Part shown: positions 1 through 11,387 of the stretch, piece by piece
Layout: every line of letters begins with the position of its first letter
How positions within the stretch are numbered: position 1 is the first letter of the stretch
Source: Apiosordaria backusii
Taxonomy: Eukaryota; Ascomycota; Sordariomycetes; Sordariales; Lasiosphaeriaceae
Direction of reading: 5' to 3'
NCBI GenBank assembly: GCA_030549205.1
Contig: JAUKTV010000002.1
Span: 372,001 to 436,000, forward strand
DNA: 64,000 bases
Program-made: the position numbers and the translations under genes
Notes under the pieces: model-generated
The model's database searches: none
Told to the model about the DNA's origin: nothing
Seen by the model: only the letters and a program-made list of their open reading frames with translations

Positions 1-1953
1 ACAGATTGACGTTCACTTGAACAGACAGTAGCCAGCGAGAGTCATGGATGACACCGATCCAGCCCTCTCTTCTTCAGGCTCTGACCGGCATCCGAAGCCT
101 CGAAGGCTTCTGGAAGCTTGATGGGCGGCAAGTGGGGCCTAGCAATGCTGACTGGAGAGCTGCTGTTGTGCATAGGTAGATGAGATTGACAGAAGAGGAG
201 AAGAGATGGGCAATGGATGGGATGACTAGGGGTAGCTGATCTCGCCGTCCGATCTGTTTGCAGGGGGGCACGGCATGGCGAGGGCTGTCAGAAGCCCGTG
301 ATCGTAACTTGTTCGTGGTTGATGTCACTTTGGCTTCGTCCAAAACTCTGTTGAAGGGAGGTCATCTACTGCTTGGCTGCATATGCCTCCCTGATGTTAG
401 TGAATATTGCCTCACACGGCTGTTGACGTCGGCCAGCTGTCTGGGAACCACCAGACCATGGTGCTCAAGTTGACGTCTAAGCGCATCTGGTGTTGCCCTC
501 GACCAACGGGTGCTGGCATGCCTTTCTCACCAGTAGAGCGGATGGCAGCATGCAGAGATTGTGATGAGAGGATGTGTGGTGCGGATAAAGTCGAATCTGG
601 CCGAGATCTGTGACCGATGCAACCTATTTGCGTGCAGACAGGTAGCAGATGTTGTGGTTCATGCGGGGACCGGGTGCATCGGACCCGACTGCATACCAGG
701 TAGTTCCTGGTCCTTGTCAAGGCAAATCCAGCAGCTGTTCGGTGTCTGTCGGTTCTTGCGTAGTAAATAAGAGTGAGCGACGTCGACGAGAGGAATTTGA
801 GGATATCAAGCAGGAGGTTGGACTCGGAGACAGGGCATGGAGAGGTTGTTGCTACGTGCCAAGCGTTAGTTGAGGTACATTTGCCCTTGACCTACTCATT
901 TTGCGCTCAAGAGTCGTGGTGGGCTTGTCGTACGCAACACCAAGGCACTGTAATGTTATCGCTATCTTGAGATTATGTTTGTGGAAAGCTGCATTCTACC
1001 CCGTGAGACCGGCTTCGTAGGATACGACGTATGCACTGTCAGTCACCTTGCCCACAGTGACTACACCGAGAAAGCGGACCTAGCCGAGCCATGGAGCCGG
1101 TTGCGCGAGGATCACATCGTCACCATGTACAAGTTACCTAATACCGTCACTATTGCCGGGTTGACCCGCGAGCCTTGGTGTTGGCAGTTCCCGAGTTGTG
1201 ATGTTAAGCGGGTGCATGATCGACGAAGATCAGACAACGTCCCGAGTCCCCGGGCACCGATGCGGAAAGGAAGAACTACTGCAATGCGTCAGCAAGCTTC
1301 TAGAACTTCCATAACCAGTCTTCGAAATAGAGCCGGTTCGTGATATTCACAGTTGTGAGATTGACATTTATTTACTTTTTCCTTCCCACCTCAGGAGTCA
1401 TCCTGATCTTGTCTAAAGATGCGCCTCTCCCTTTCGTAGCTCATCACCACGCCCGCTACTACATATTGTACAGTATTAAAACACAAAGCGGGCCGTGGCA
1501 CTTCTAACCCAATGCATAGCTGATGAAATGCCCCTCGCCGTCCAAATTCCACCCAAAAAATGCCCCTCATAACGCCTGGCCTGCCGCCGCATGCCCGCCT
1601 GCCTGCCCCTTTTTCGAAAATAAAAGTCGAGTGAAGATGTTGTGTACAATGCAAACTGGCGAGTTAGAGGTTATGACCCTTTGTCGATCCAATCCGCGGG
1701 ATATCTCTGATACCGGGTCTTGTCGAGTGACGGAGCTTGGTGTGCTAGCAAGTGATCCGAGCAGTCGTTGTCCGTCGTGGACTTGCGTCAATATCGTCAC
1801 TCGGCTCGTTGATATATCTTTTCCCTCCACGTCACTGGCCGGACCCGTGTCCTGGTTCAGATGTGAGACCTGGGTGACACCCAGGAAAGGTAGGCAGAGA
1901 CAGAAGTTGCGCGCGCCCCCGATCAGAATCTGAGATGGCGCTCGGGAAGCCTC
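1..1953. other. Intergenic, no recognisable gene
   Basis: I read both strands and found only short open frames (up to about 136 codons) with no recognisable domain, no convincing start context and no splice structure. The right edge is the 3' flank of the minus-strand PAM16 gene. A gene ending outside the window could have untranslated sequence here, but nothing in the sequence shows it. Confidence 0.5.
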
Positions 1954-2454
1954 TTATTTCTTATCCTTGTACAGCTTTGGATTCCATCCCTCTTTTATTT
2001 CCGCCTCTTGCTCCGCCTTCTCCACGTGTGGGAGCACTTCGGACTCGATCCTTTCCCTCGCGCGCAGGATCTTGCTCTGCAGATAGAACGAACCGCCCTT
2101 CTTGGGGTCATTGCTGTCGAATAGACGCTTGAAACGGTCCATAACCTCCTCCATGTTGGCCTGGCCGTTTTGTGGTGGCTTGACGTTGAGGATCTTGCAG
2201 GCTTCGTCGAGGGTCATGCCACTGCTGAGGGTGGCGCGGCCGGTGGTGCCATTGCCGGACTGGGCCTGGGCGCGTTGGTAGGCGGAGGAGGCGGCGGCTT
2301 GCTTGTAGGCTTCGGCGAAGGAGCGGCCGAGGACGCGGGTGCCGATGAGGACGACTTGGGTTATGAGGCGGTAGGCCTGGCGGGGTGTTAGTCAAGCGCA
2401 CAGGTTGTTTTACTGCAGCGTGGTGCAGAGAAGAAATTAAGCAAAGCTTACCAT
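1954..2454 (-). CDS. pam16: Mitochondrial import motor subunit PAM16/TIM16
   Basis: PAM16 (TIM16) is the inactive J-like partner that holds the J-protein PAM14/TIM14 at the TIM23 presequence translocase and so regulates Hsp70-driven import on the matrix side of the inner membrane. Predicted CDS is complement(1954..2376, 2452..2454), 141 aa, close to the family's usual length. The protein opens with AYRLITQVVLIGTRVLGRSF, the conserved hydrophobic N-terminus. It continues with an Ala/Gln-rich stretch and the J-like region (MTLDEACKILNV, then DPKKGGSFYLQSKI in place of the HPD-containing loop of true J-proteins), and ends in lysines. Exon 1 is only the ATG: the donor GTAAGC follows it directly, and the intron (2377-2451) ends CCAG just before the Ala-Tyr-Arg codons. 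The gene is divergent from YIP1, with about 630 bp between the start codons. Family assignment is strong; the one-codon first exon is inferred from the family N-terminus. Confidence 0.9.
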
Positions 2455-3084
2455 GTTGACTATGAGCAGGCGTCGGCAACCTTGCTAGCCTTGAGCTGGG
2501 TGAGGGTGAAGATGAGAGAGTGGTGGTGATTGTCGCCGGCGGGAGTTCGTGGTGGTGTGGAAATTCACAGAAGCGGCAGTAACATGACGGAACCCATGTC
2601 TTCGAAAAATTGTCCGCCATGAGAGTGCCGCCGCCGCCGATTGCCGGCAACAGTGGTGGCAGCTGTTGCTGAGCACTGACAGCTGCCAGCAGCCTGGCTT
2701 GGCGTCCTGACCCTTGAGCTCGTCCCGCCAAGTGGCTTGGTGACGCCGCCCTGGCGCAGGGAGCTTGACATCTGAAAGAAAGCAAGATCGCAACTTTACC
2801 AAGACCATCTTCTTCGTCATTGCCCACGCAATTGTCCACCACGCTCTTTACCGACACGTCACGAGTTATACCGAATGTCTCCGAAACCCAAAAGTTGATA
2901 CCTTCCAATTCAAACCACGAACCACCACCACCGCGACCGAGTATCTTGCGTACATATCATCTTCTGTTGACGACTGATCCCCTGAACACGACATACGAAC
3001 AAGGCGCACCCAGATCAACACATCTCCAAAACCACCAAAGGCGCAACCGAACTAGAGAGCATCGCGCACATACAAACCATCAAC
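2455..3084. promoter_or_regulatory. Divergent promoter region between PAM16 and YIP1
   Basis: This 630-bp gap separates two divergent start codons, so it must hold both promoters and 5' untranslated regions. I see no clear TATA element. The 100 bp before the YIP1 ATG are CA/CAA-rich, as is common for fungal 5' leaders, and the ATG sits in a CAACATG context. Open frames within the gap look like chance frames. Confidence 0.5.
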
Positions 3085-4123
3085 ATGTCAAATTACTACG
3101 GCGGCGGCCCCAGCCAGCCAAACCCCGGCCTCCAGTTCTACCAGTCCAACTACGCACAACCAGTATCCGGCCACGCGACCCCATCCCAAGCATCCTACGG
3201 CTATGGCGGTCCATCCACCGGCGGTTTCGGCAGTAGCTTCACCTCTGGCTTTGCCGGTGCGCCAGGAGTATCAGGGCGCATGGACGAGCAAGGCGGGCTA
3301 AGAACAGGCTGGCTCGCCGCCTTTTCGACAGAGGGCTACGATGGGGAGCCGCCCTTGCTGGAGGAGTTGGGGGTGTCGTTTACAAAGATTCAGCGCAAGG
3401 TACTTCCCCTTACTATCCCGCCCTCTCCCGTGGTCCAAATCTAACAACGATGTGCTCGCCTAGACCTTCGCAGTTCTAAACCCCTTCTCCCGCGTAGATC
3501 AACACCTAATGGACGACTCCGACCTCGCCGGCCCCGTCCTCTTTTTCTTCCTCGTATGTTCTCCGTTCTCCCCTCTCCCCCTTTCATACCTCCTAACCCC
3601 CCTAATACCCCTATCTAACCCTGCATGTCTCTAGTTCGGAACCTTCCTAATGCTCTCCGGCTCCGTCCACTTCGGCTTCATCTACGGCCTCGCCGTCCTC
3701 GGCTCCGTCTCCCTCCACACCATCCTGTCTCTCATGGCACCCCCAATCGACCCCTCCACCGCCGCCGTTCCCCCAGCCCAGTCCCCCTACCCCGGCGCGC
3801 CAGTCCATCACCACTCCCAATCCCAATCCGGCGCCACCACCACCCTCACCTTTGCCCGATCCGCCTCCGTTTTGGGATACTGTCTCCTCCCACTGGTAGC
3901 GACGAGTTTGGTAGGGATTGTCATGCCGATGAATACACCGCTGGGCATTGCGCTCACGACGCTGGCGGTGCTCTGGAGCTCGTATGCCGCGAGCGGCATC
4001 TTTTGCTCGGTGGGGGGGATGAGCAGGCAGCGATTTTTGGTGGCGTACCCGCTGGCGCTGTTTTATGTCGGGTTTGGGATTATGGGGGTTTTTAGCTCTA
4101 GGGGGGTGGCCAAGCAGCAATGA
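3085..4123 (+). CDS. yip1: YIP1-family Golgi/ER transport membrane protein
   Basis: YIP1 proteins are multispanning membrane proteins that bind Rab/Ypt GTPases and act in COPII vesicle budding and ER-to-Golgi traffic. Predicted CDS is join(3085..3399, 3464..3553, 3635..4123), 297 aa. Both introns have GT-AG ends, CTAAC branch points (near 3441 and 3615) and phase 0. Residues 1-65 are a Gly/Pro/Ser/Tyr-rich cytosolic tail. Residues about 70-135 carry LLEELGVSF, then the family signature DDSDLAGPVLFFFLFGTF and the SVHFGFIYGLAVLGS membrane segment. Further hydrophobic segments fill the rest, and the C-terminus is short and hydrophilic. A Pro/His/Ser-rich loop of about 40 residues (from about residue 165) interrupts the membrane region and is longer than I expect for the family. 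The first-intron donor is GTACTT, slightly off consensus. The gene is convergent with RCC1 downstream. Confidence 0.92.
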
Positions 4124-5562
4124 GGGTGGGGGGGGTGGGAATTTTGGCAGACACAAAGAAAGGGATGGCTGGGGTGGTATAGGATATAGGTTTTATTAAC
4201 TATTATTGGAGTGGCTCGTGAGAAGAAGGGTGAGGGGCGGAAAGTTTGGTATGATATTGGTGGGAAGGGGAGGGGAAGGGAAAAAGGTAGAAAGGTAGCG
4301 GAATGACATGTTTATATTATCAAGTCCTGGGCGTCGTGGTGCTTGTTATGGAGCTGGTATTTGAGATGGGTTTGGCTGTGTGTGGGTGTCGCATGAGAGA
4401 GCGATTCAAGTCTCTAGGTAGGAAGGATGGAATGTTAAAGAACCGGGCACTTTCAGCACCAAGAGTTACCATATCAGAAAAAGCCATCAGTGTCTCTCAA
4501 GTCAAATCTTTATTAATCCACAGAGTCCGCTTATCCATCAGTGTCTTCCTTTCCCATTGCCCTCTATTTATAAAAACACACACAATCAAGCCAACATTAC
4601 TGTCATCCATAAGACCCCCCCAATCCAACCAATATCAATCACCCAATGACCACTCCACCAGCCAAACAAATAAACGCCGTGTTGTGATGTAATGTGATGT
4701 GTATAAAAACTCCCAAAATGATGTATTATTCGCTGTTGTTCTTCTTCTTTTGTGTTCCCTAATGCTCACTTCATTTCGCTTGCTCAGTCGCCCCCATCCA
4801 TGCCATGCCCAGACAAGAATGGTTAACCCAACCCAAAACTCAGGTCCACTCAACCCCCGAGAGTCGTGTTGAATACGTTCAATATCCTGCCAATGTAAGG
4901 TAGGTCCCCATTTTTGTCTCTTGTGTTCAAGAACTAACAACAACCGCTTTCTTTTTCGCCAATTATAATGTACTGCTTTCTATCTCCTCGAGCTTCCTTG
5001 GCGGGCATGACGTGAGCAGACGCAGAAAAAAACAACGCCTCGTGGGAGAAGAATGAAATGTAATACAAAGAGCCCCGACCCTGTACCCAGACCTTCCTCC
5101 CCCAACCAAACACCATCCGAAAAAATTGTAACCCCCCATAAATGTAATACCTATGCTGGAAACAAGGGAAAAAAAAAAAAAACCCCAATATATGAACAAA
5201 CAAACAACCCCCTCTTTCCGCCGTGTGTGCTAGCCGAGACAGAAGACAACAACACCTCACGAAAAGACAGACAGACAGACAGAACGGCATCATCTCAACC
5301 GACGACTCCTCAAGACCGCCCCGTCCTACCCATCCGGAGGAGGCTCGTTAGAATCATCCCTGAACAGCTCATCCCCAGAATCCGCTGCGCCCTACGAGCG
5401 TAACACATTCTTCGCTTTTCGTCGACGAACGCCAGTCTTCTCCCTGCGTACACCAACACGACCCAATGTTGGAGAAGACTCCGTCAACCAGTTTGTTCTT
5501 GTTCTTCTTCGCTGGTGCGGAGAACTCTCAGGACTATCGCCCGACTCTTCATCAGAAGAATC
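4124..5562. other. Convergent 3' intergenic region between YIP1 and RCC1
   Basis: Two genes end towards each other here, so the stretch should hold both 3' untranslated regions and terminators. I see low-complexity G-rich sequence just after the YIP1 stop, an A-run near 5168-5181 and a short GACA tandem repeat near 5266-5283. Open frames of up to 129 codons show no recognisable domain. Confidence 0.5.
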
Positions 5563-7408
5563 CTAATTCTGAGCTTCCTCGGTCTCAGCGGCAACAATGC
5601 CGTACTGACCACCAGCGCCGGCAAAGACAATCTTCCTGTCCCTGATGGCAGTGTTGTCAATGAGGGTGGGCGACTCAATATCATCTGTCGTGCCCTGGCC
5701 GGTCTGGTAGTTGGCGGAAAAGCCCCAGCTGTAAACCTTGCCCTCCTTGGTCACGGCAAAGCTGTGGTCAGTGCCAGCAGCAACCTGAACGACGTCCTTA
5801 ACCTCGGGGATCTCGGTGGGGACAACGAGAATGCGGGGCTTCTGGCGGTCATCGTAGATGGTGTTGTCCTCGCTGAAAGAGCCAGCTGGTTGGCCGACTT
5901 GATGCCCATCAATACGGCCCCAGGTGAGGAGCTTGCCATCAGTGGTGCAGGCAAGAGAGTGGTGCTCGCCACCGGCAATGTCGGCAATCTCGTAGCCGCT
6001 GAGGGAGTCGACGATCTGGGGACGCATCACATAGCCGCCGTCAACACCAACAGAGTCCTCGTGGCCGCACTCGGCGTAGTTGTTGAGACCCCAGCTGATG
6101 ACACGGCCCTTGGTGTCAATGACGAAGCAGTGGTAGGAACCGCAGGCAAGCTTGACGGCCTTGGCGCGGCCGGGGAGAGCACCGACACCGGTAGGATAGA
6201 GAGCAGCAGTGTCGTCGCGCTCGAGAAGACGGCGTGCAAGCTGAGCTTGTTGGCCAGCACCCCAGGCGTAGATCTTGTTCTTCTCGTCCAGGGCGAGAAT
6301 GTGGTTGAGACCCGCAGCAAGCTGCTTGATCTTAGAAAGCTCGGGCACATGGGCCGGGGTCTTCTGGATGCTGACTGTGCGGCTGAAGCCTAATACTCCC
6401 TCATTGCTCTGAAAATAGATGTTAGATCTCGATCATGTTGTACAGAGAGTTGTTATGTCTTACCCTGAAAGTTCCCCATCCGTACACCTGGCCAGTAGTG
6501 GTGAGAGCAAAAGTCGCGCTGTCGCTAGCAACAACCTGGACCCACTCAATGTCCTCAGGGAGACCAGTCGCGTCAATCTCAGCAGGTGTACTCTCCTTGG
6601 GGTTCATGCCAGTGTCGTCTTCATCATCGCTGTCGTCCTCATCTTCAACGTCTCTGAGGCCACCATCCCAGGTGGTGTCGCGTCCAAGAGCACCTTGGTC
6701 ATTGACACCCCAGGTGTAAATCTTGTTGTCCTTAGTCAGAGCCGCAACGTGCATGCCGCCGCAGGCAATCTGGACAACATTCGGGACATTAGGATTCAAG
6801 CGGGGGCGCTTCACATCGATGGGCTTCTTCCCGTCAACCTTGACACTGCCAAGACCGAGCTCGCCGGCGGTACCCTCGCCAAAGACAAACATGTCGAGAA
6901 CCTGCTCGGGCTTCTCGTTGATGACCTTCAGGGCACGAGCTGGGCGCTTAGCAACTGGTGCCTTGGGTGCGGCAATCTTTCTCTTCTTCGCGGGTTGCGC
7001 CTGCGCGTCGACATGCTCGTCGTCCTTGGCAATCTCGTCTTCAGAAGACGCGACTGGGGGCTGTTCTTCGTCATCTTGGGTGCGCTTTCTCTTGGATACG
7101 GTGACCTTCTTCTCAGGCTCCTCCTCGTTTTCCTTATCAGACTCGGGGGCCTCAGCGACGGTCTTCTTAGGCGCAGCCCTCTTCGGGGCAGTCTTCTTGG
7201 GAGCAGCGGCGGCGGCCTTGGGGGCAGCAGCCTTCTTAGTAGCGGCAGCGGTTTTCTTAGTCGCGGCAGCAGTGGTCGTCTTTTTCGTCGAAGTGACAGT
7301 GGTAGTTTTCTTGGTCGCCGCAGCGGTGGTCTTCTTGGTAGCTGTAGTGGCAGCCGTCTTCTTGGTCGCGCTGGTCGCGCCAGTCGCGGCAGCTCTCTTG
7401 GGAGGCAT
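5563..7408 (-). CDS. rcc1: RCC1-type Ran guanine-nucleotide exchange factor
   Basis: RCC1 (Pim1 in fission yeast) is a chromatin-bound seven-bladed propeller that loads GTP on Ran, setting the nuclear side of the Ran gradient for transport and mitosis. Predicted CDS is complement(5563..6408, 6464..7408), 596 aa. The 55-nt intron has donor GTAAGA and acceptor TTTTCAG and is in phase 0. I chose the ATG at 7408 (MPPKRAA), where the basic tail begins; an in-frame upstream ATG at 7525 would add 39 unrelated residues. Residues 1 to about 140 are a Lys/Ala/Thr-rich, histone-H1-like tail, which fits nucleosome/DNA binding. The propeller then shows repeated blades such as CGGMHVAALTKDNKIYTWG, CGSYHCFVIDTKGRVISWG, GGEHHSLACTTDGKLLTWG and AGTDHSFAVTKEGKVYSWG. 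Long open frames opposite this gene are composition shadows. Confidence 0.93.
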
Positions 7409-9027
7409 GGCTCGTGTTGTTGATGCGATGCCTGTGGTGTTTTTGATGGCGCTTTGTAAGCAAAGAGAGTTGAAAGGAAGACTTGAAAAGGCAGAGGTCT
7501 TTCTGGCGAGGCTCAGTAGGGGCAAATGGTTTCAAAGTCGCGACTTTTTGCTCTTTGTTGACAAGAGATGGATGGGTCGAGGTGAGGGTTAAGGGTTCGA
7601 GGGAGGAATTTTGGGTGGTCGCGCGCACGACTTTTTTGGGCTTGGGTTGGACGGGTCCCCGCTATTTTTTTTGTTATGCAGCGGCTGACAGGGGGCTGTC
7701 TTCCACAATGGCCCGCATTCGGTGCGCCTTATTATTTTGTACCCGGAAACGTATTGTTGGCTCTATTGTCCTTTTGATTCGAATGTCAATAAGCCCAACA
7801 ATGCAATTGAGTATTTTATTCACTTTATTCACCTTTTATAATCTATTGTTGACCGTTAGGTAGAGCTTTCGACCTCTGACCCTCTCCAATTCGATGAGCT
7901 CATAAGGGACGTGCGCCACGAGAATTCTTATTGACCCCTGTCAGCCAATGCAACAGTGGCGCGAGCACCCCTTGAAGAATGGGTAAATTCTGCCAGGCGG
8001 TCAAACAAGAGCTGTCCCCCTGCTCAGTGATTTCCTTTGCGCGCCAGTCGCGACATCAGTTGCCAGGGTGTCAGAGACAAAGGCGATCAAGCCATCCTTG
8101 GTCTCCTCATCTGATTACCATAAAATGCATCAGCACCTGAAGGGCTGGTCACGGCTGTCTGTTGCGCCGCCGGCTGTGCGTACGAGCTGACACGTTGCAA
8201 ACACTGTGCCCGATTTGATGGCCTGCATTGCAGAGGGACAGGTGTTGTGGAAACCACCCGCCACTCGATTTCTTTCTCTGGATATCATCATTCTTTTTTC
8301 TTATCAACTGCCCCAACGACCCCGATTCCCCCTCCCCTGGGCAGCGGCGAAGGACTTTGTAATCCCACGTGTTGCCGTCTTGCAACTTGTGTCGCGAATG
8401 ATGAGCGCCGCGACATAGGCTTTGGTGCATGATGGCCAACATTATCTTAGGGGAAACACGTTGCAAATAGGTTGACATTCGAGGATTCATCAAGTGATGG
8501 GATCCATGCGCCTATTGGTTAGAAACAATAGACATCATGAAGTATGGCTTGGCCGTACGCTGCCAGGGCTGGTCTAAAGAAGCCCCATGATCAGCATTGT
8601 CTTTGATGTTAATGACAGAATCCCTGACCCCGCTGGGGCATCTCGAGACTTCCAACACATCAAACATCTGTTGCTCGTCAATGAGAGGTTAAAGAGGCTC
8701 TTGATGCCAACCACTCAGCCATCTGGCCGGACACTCACAGCATATGCACTCATTCACTCTTTCACTCATTCTCAAGAAGTCAGAGGAAATTTCTTTTGTT
8801 ATTGTTCTCTTTTCTCCCATCCCCATTGGTAGTCCGTTCCAGACAGTCCAGAAGTTCATGCCCTGTCCCATTCCTTGTCATGCATCTTCCCGTCCAAAGT
8901 CCCAGACCACCGGTTATCATATCAAACACCACCCATCCATTCTAAACTCCCAAAACGCCATGCCATGCCATAGTAACCCGCCTGATACCGAAAACCCAAG
9001 CCAAATAGTATCGCTCAAACCGACAAC
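7409..9027. other. Intergenic between RCC1 and the Cys-rich gene
   Basis: The left part is the RCC1 promoter side (that gene reads leftward) and the right part is the 3' flank of the Cys-rich gene. I found no coding signal; open frames such as those near 8149-8493 lack any domain. No tRNA or rRNA was seen. Confidence 0.5.
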
Positions 9028-9428
9028 TTATTTCTTGGTAGTGAAATCAGTCTCATTCTCCGGGTTATACCCCCCATCAGCAGCCTTCTCGCAAGTGCAG
9101 GCATCTACACCATCTCCATTAGCCATCACTCAACACTCTGTTAGGGGTCGGTGGAAGAGGAAAACATACCAGCAGGTCTCGACCCACAAGCGCAAGCCTG
9201 AGCAGGAGTCACATTCTCCGAAGCGGCACGCTCACAGGTGCACTGCCCGGCGGGCCTAGCGCGGCAAGAGCATCTCGGGCCAGAAACGGTGTTCTCGGTG
9301 GCGGCGGCCGAGCAGGAGCAGTGGAGGGCGGACTGCTTCCCGCAGGAGCAGGTCGCTTGTTTGGCGCAGACGCACTCGGAGGAAGCGCCAGGGTTGTTGG
9401 AGCGGCAACAGGTGGTTGGGGCGGTCAT
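9028..9428 (-). CDS. Small 16-cysteine metallothionein-like protein
   Basis: Predicted CDS is complement(9028..9104, 9170..9428), 111 aa. The 65-nt intron has donor GTATGT and acceptor GTGTAG; the exon junction recreates an Asp codon and restores a CxC motif (ADACTCEKA). The protein starts MTAPTTCC and carries 16 cysteines, nearly all as CxC pairs (CVC, CSC, CSC, CSC, CTC, CAC, CTC). They are separated by short Ala/Glu/Asn/Arg-rich spacers that repeat the pattern RARPAGQCTCERAASEN and GSRPA. The end (NPENETDFTTKK) is cysteine-free. CxC-rich proteins of this size bind d10 metals such as copper or zinc, so metal buffering is a fair inference, but the spacers are longer than in classic fungal copper metallothioneins. 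I recall similar uncharacterised proteins in filamentous ascomycetes, without a proven role. No signal peptide is visible. Confidence 0.8.
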
Positions 9429-9600
9429 TTTGATGGTTAGTGTATGAGTAGTGTTGTTGGTGAAGACAAAAAGTCTTGATGTTGAGAGAGAGAGAGAGAA
9501 GAATAATTGTGGTTTGTTTGAGAACTTGGTGTTCAGATTGTTTGTTTGGCTGTTGATATCGAAAGAAAGATGGTCAACAGTAACAAAGGGGACCAGCTCT

Positions 9601-9607
9601 CTTTATA
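9601..9607 (-). promoter_or_regulatory. Candidate TATA box of the Cys-rich gene
   Basis: The minus strand reads TATAAAG here, about 175 nt upstream of the ATG at 9428. The leader between them holds GA-rich tracts (near 9483-9500). A clear TATA box would fit an inducible gene such as a metal-responsive one, but this is only a motif match. Confidence 0.45.
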
Positions 9608-10223
9608 CACCTCCCAACTGATGATCTGATGTCACTTCACATCCCCGTTGGTTGGCCGCAAGGCTGGAGGCAATGCTGAAATCTGTGGGGCGAGCGAGGC
9701 GTTGCGCTGCTTGGTCAGGAACCGCCTGACTGGGTCATTCAGCAGAGGCTGATTGGCTGCTTACACACCTTTTCAACCAATCAGAGACGAGGTATTTCAC
9801 ATCAACACTACCGATGGGTTGAGAACTGTCCATATGAAGATCCGCTCGAATCTCTTTTATGGAATGCTGCCATTGGTGGAAGGTGGACTTGGCAAAACTT
9901 GACAATGGGATGACTCTGGGGAAAGATCTTGAGATTTGTCAGACAACCTGTGTTTGGTGACTGGGCAGGAGCCTGGAACTCCACAGTTCGTTTGACTTGG
10001 GGTGCTCTTGCTCACGCTGGACAGAGAGAGTCATTCACCCAGACGATTGAAGCTGCAGGTACTGCAAGGTGAGATCGGACCTGCAGATGTATCAAACCGC
10101 TGTCTTGCTGGTCTCCCTCGGGCTTCTTCATTGGGATTGCACTTCTCTGGGGATGTCGATCTGGTCTTTTGGCTCTCACACTACCTACTCACGGCTAGCA
10201 GGATTGGAGTGCCTATAGTCCCT

Positions 10224-11387
10224 TCATTTCTTCTCAAAGAAATACAACTCAATGGGATTACCTCCACCATCAATGTGAGGAAGCGGCAGCGTGGCCTCCT
10301 CCTCAATGCTCCACCCATCAGTTGACATCAAGTCCCAAAATTCCCGCTCGGATGAGTGCCTCGACTTTGTCGAAAGGAAGACCTTTGGCCCGGCTGACTG
10401 TTGAGCAGAGTGACGATGGAGCGCCGAAAGCGTCTGGACCAACGGTGACAATGTGTCTGTGTTGTAAGTGCAGTCACTCACGACAATGAGATCCCATGTG
10501 TTTGCCTGGACCTGCTCTCCAAACACGCCATTCTTCCCGTCTTCCCAGTCGAGGCTCTCAAAATCTAGTGAGGGGGCTGATGTTTGGCTGAGAGCTTCGG
10601 CTTGCCGAGCAATGTTTGCTCGCGCTCGTTCTTCAGCCTCGGGGAGATCAGTCATAAGGATGCGGGCCGCAGGTTGCTTTGACTTTTCTCCAAGTGCAAG
10701 GAGTCGGGCCATCCCGATGCCCAGTGTTCCAATACCACATCCAACTTCGAGAATGTTCAGAGGCTGGTCCCGATGTTGTTGCAGGAGCTGCTGCAAGGCG
10801 AACATGGGCTTTTCGTCGTTAGAAGTAGTGCTGGCACCCAAGAACATATCCGCCAGAAGAGAAACAGTAGCAATCCCGGAATCCCAAATGTGACGAGCAA
10901 TGCTGTCCCCCATGTCTTCCTCGACTTGGAGCGTCTGGTTGTCAGGCGTGGGCAGTCTCAAACTCCGGAAGCACACTGAAGGTGCAGCTGTGTTCTTCTC
11001 CACAGATATATCCGAGAAGGCAGCCAAAATAAGTCCCTGTCCTGTTGGAGGGTAAATGTCGGCCGTTCCAAGTGCTGTTCGTTGGCGGTTCGCTGGTCGA
11101 ATCTGAATTGTTTTGATGGGATGTGGAGGTAAGGGGAGATCCAGTTTGAGAACCCTCATCCCAGCCTTCCACTTGGGTGTGCTTCGTTGTGTGAGGATAA
11201 CCGGTACGAGCTGGTCCTTTCCATCCTTCGTTGTCGTATATGCGCCAACTACAAGAAGCTCGACCGGGTCTTTGGGTGAGAAGAACGAGTCCCCGAGGTC
11301 GGTGGTGACGGCCAATACGAGTCGGAGACATCGTTCTGATCTGACGAGCTTTACAATTGGTGGGCGCAGTAGTTTTATGTAATGCAT
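10224..11387 (-). CDS. Family-16 protein (lysine) methyltransferase
   Basis: This single-exon gene of 387 aa belongs to the seven-beta-strand methyltransferase family 16 (METTL21/EEF1A-lysine-methyltransferase-like), which transfers methyl groups from S-adenosylmethionine to lysines of elongation factors, chaperones and other proteins. Visible motifs in order are IWDSGIA (167-173, the conserved Trp-x-Ser-Gly just before the fold), NILEVGCGIGTLGIGMA (211-227, SAM-binding motif I), MTDLPEA (245-251, motif II) and DLIVVSDCTYN (299-309, the acidic-x-x-Tyr motif near the active site). The C-terminus EEEATLPLPHIDGGGNPIELYFF fits the last strands. The 160-residue N-terminal part is longer than in the minimal enzyme and is usual for the fungal branch. 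I chose the ATG at 11387 (MHYIKLLRPP); 58 upstream in-frame codons look like leader. The substrate cannot be told from sequence. Confidence 0.85.
   Translation of the reverse strand: MHYIKLLRPPIVKLVRSERCLRLVLAVTTDLGDSFFSPKDPVELLVVGAYTTTKDGKDQLVPVILTQRSTPKWKAGMRVLKLDLPLPPHPIKTIQIRPANRQRTALGTADIYPPTGQGLILAAFSDISVEKNTAAPSVCFRSLRLPTPDNQTLQVEEDMGDSIARHIWDSGIATVSLLADMFLGASTTSNDEKPMFALQQLLQQHRDQPLNILEVGCGIGTLGIGMARLLALGEKSKQPAARILMTDLPEAEERARANIARQAEALSQTSAPSLDFESLDWEDGKNGVFGEQVQANTWDLIVVSDCTYNTDTLSPLVQTLSALHRHSAQQSAGPKVFLSTKSRHSSEREFWDLMSTDGWSIEEEATLPLPHIDGGGNPIELYFFEKK

Noticed and set aside
5515..7592. Long plus-strand frames (289-334 codons) opposite RCC1
   Set aside because: They are composition shadows of the GC-rich, Ala/Lys-rich RCC1 coding strand; their protein sequences are low-complexity Val/Leu/Ala runs without domains.
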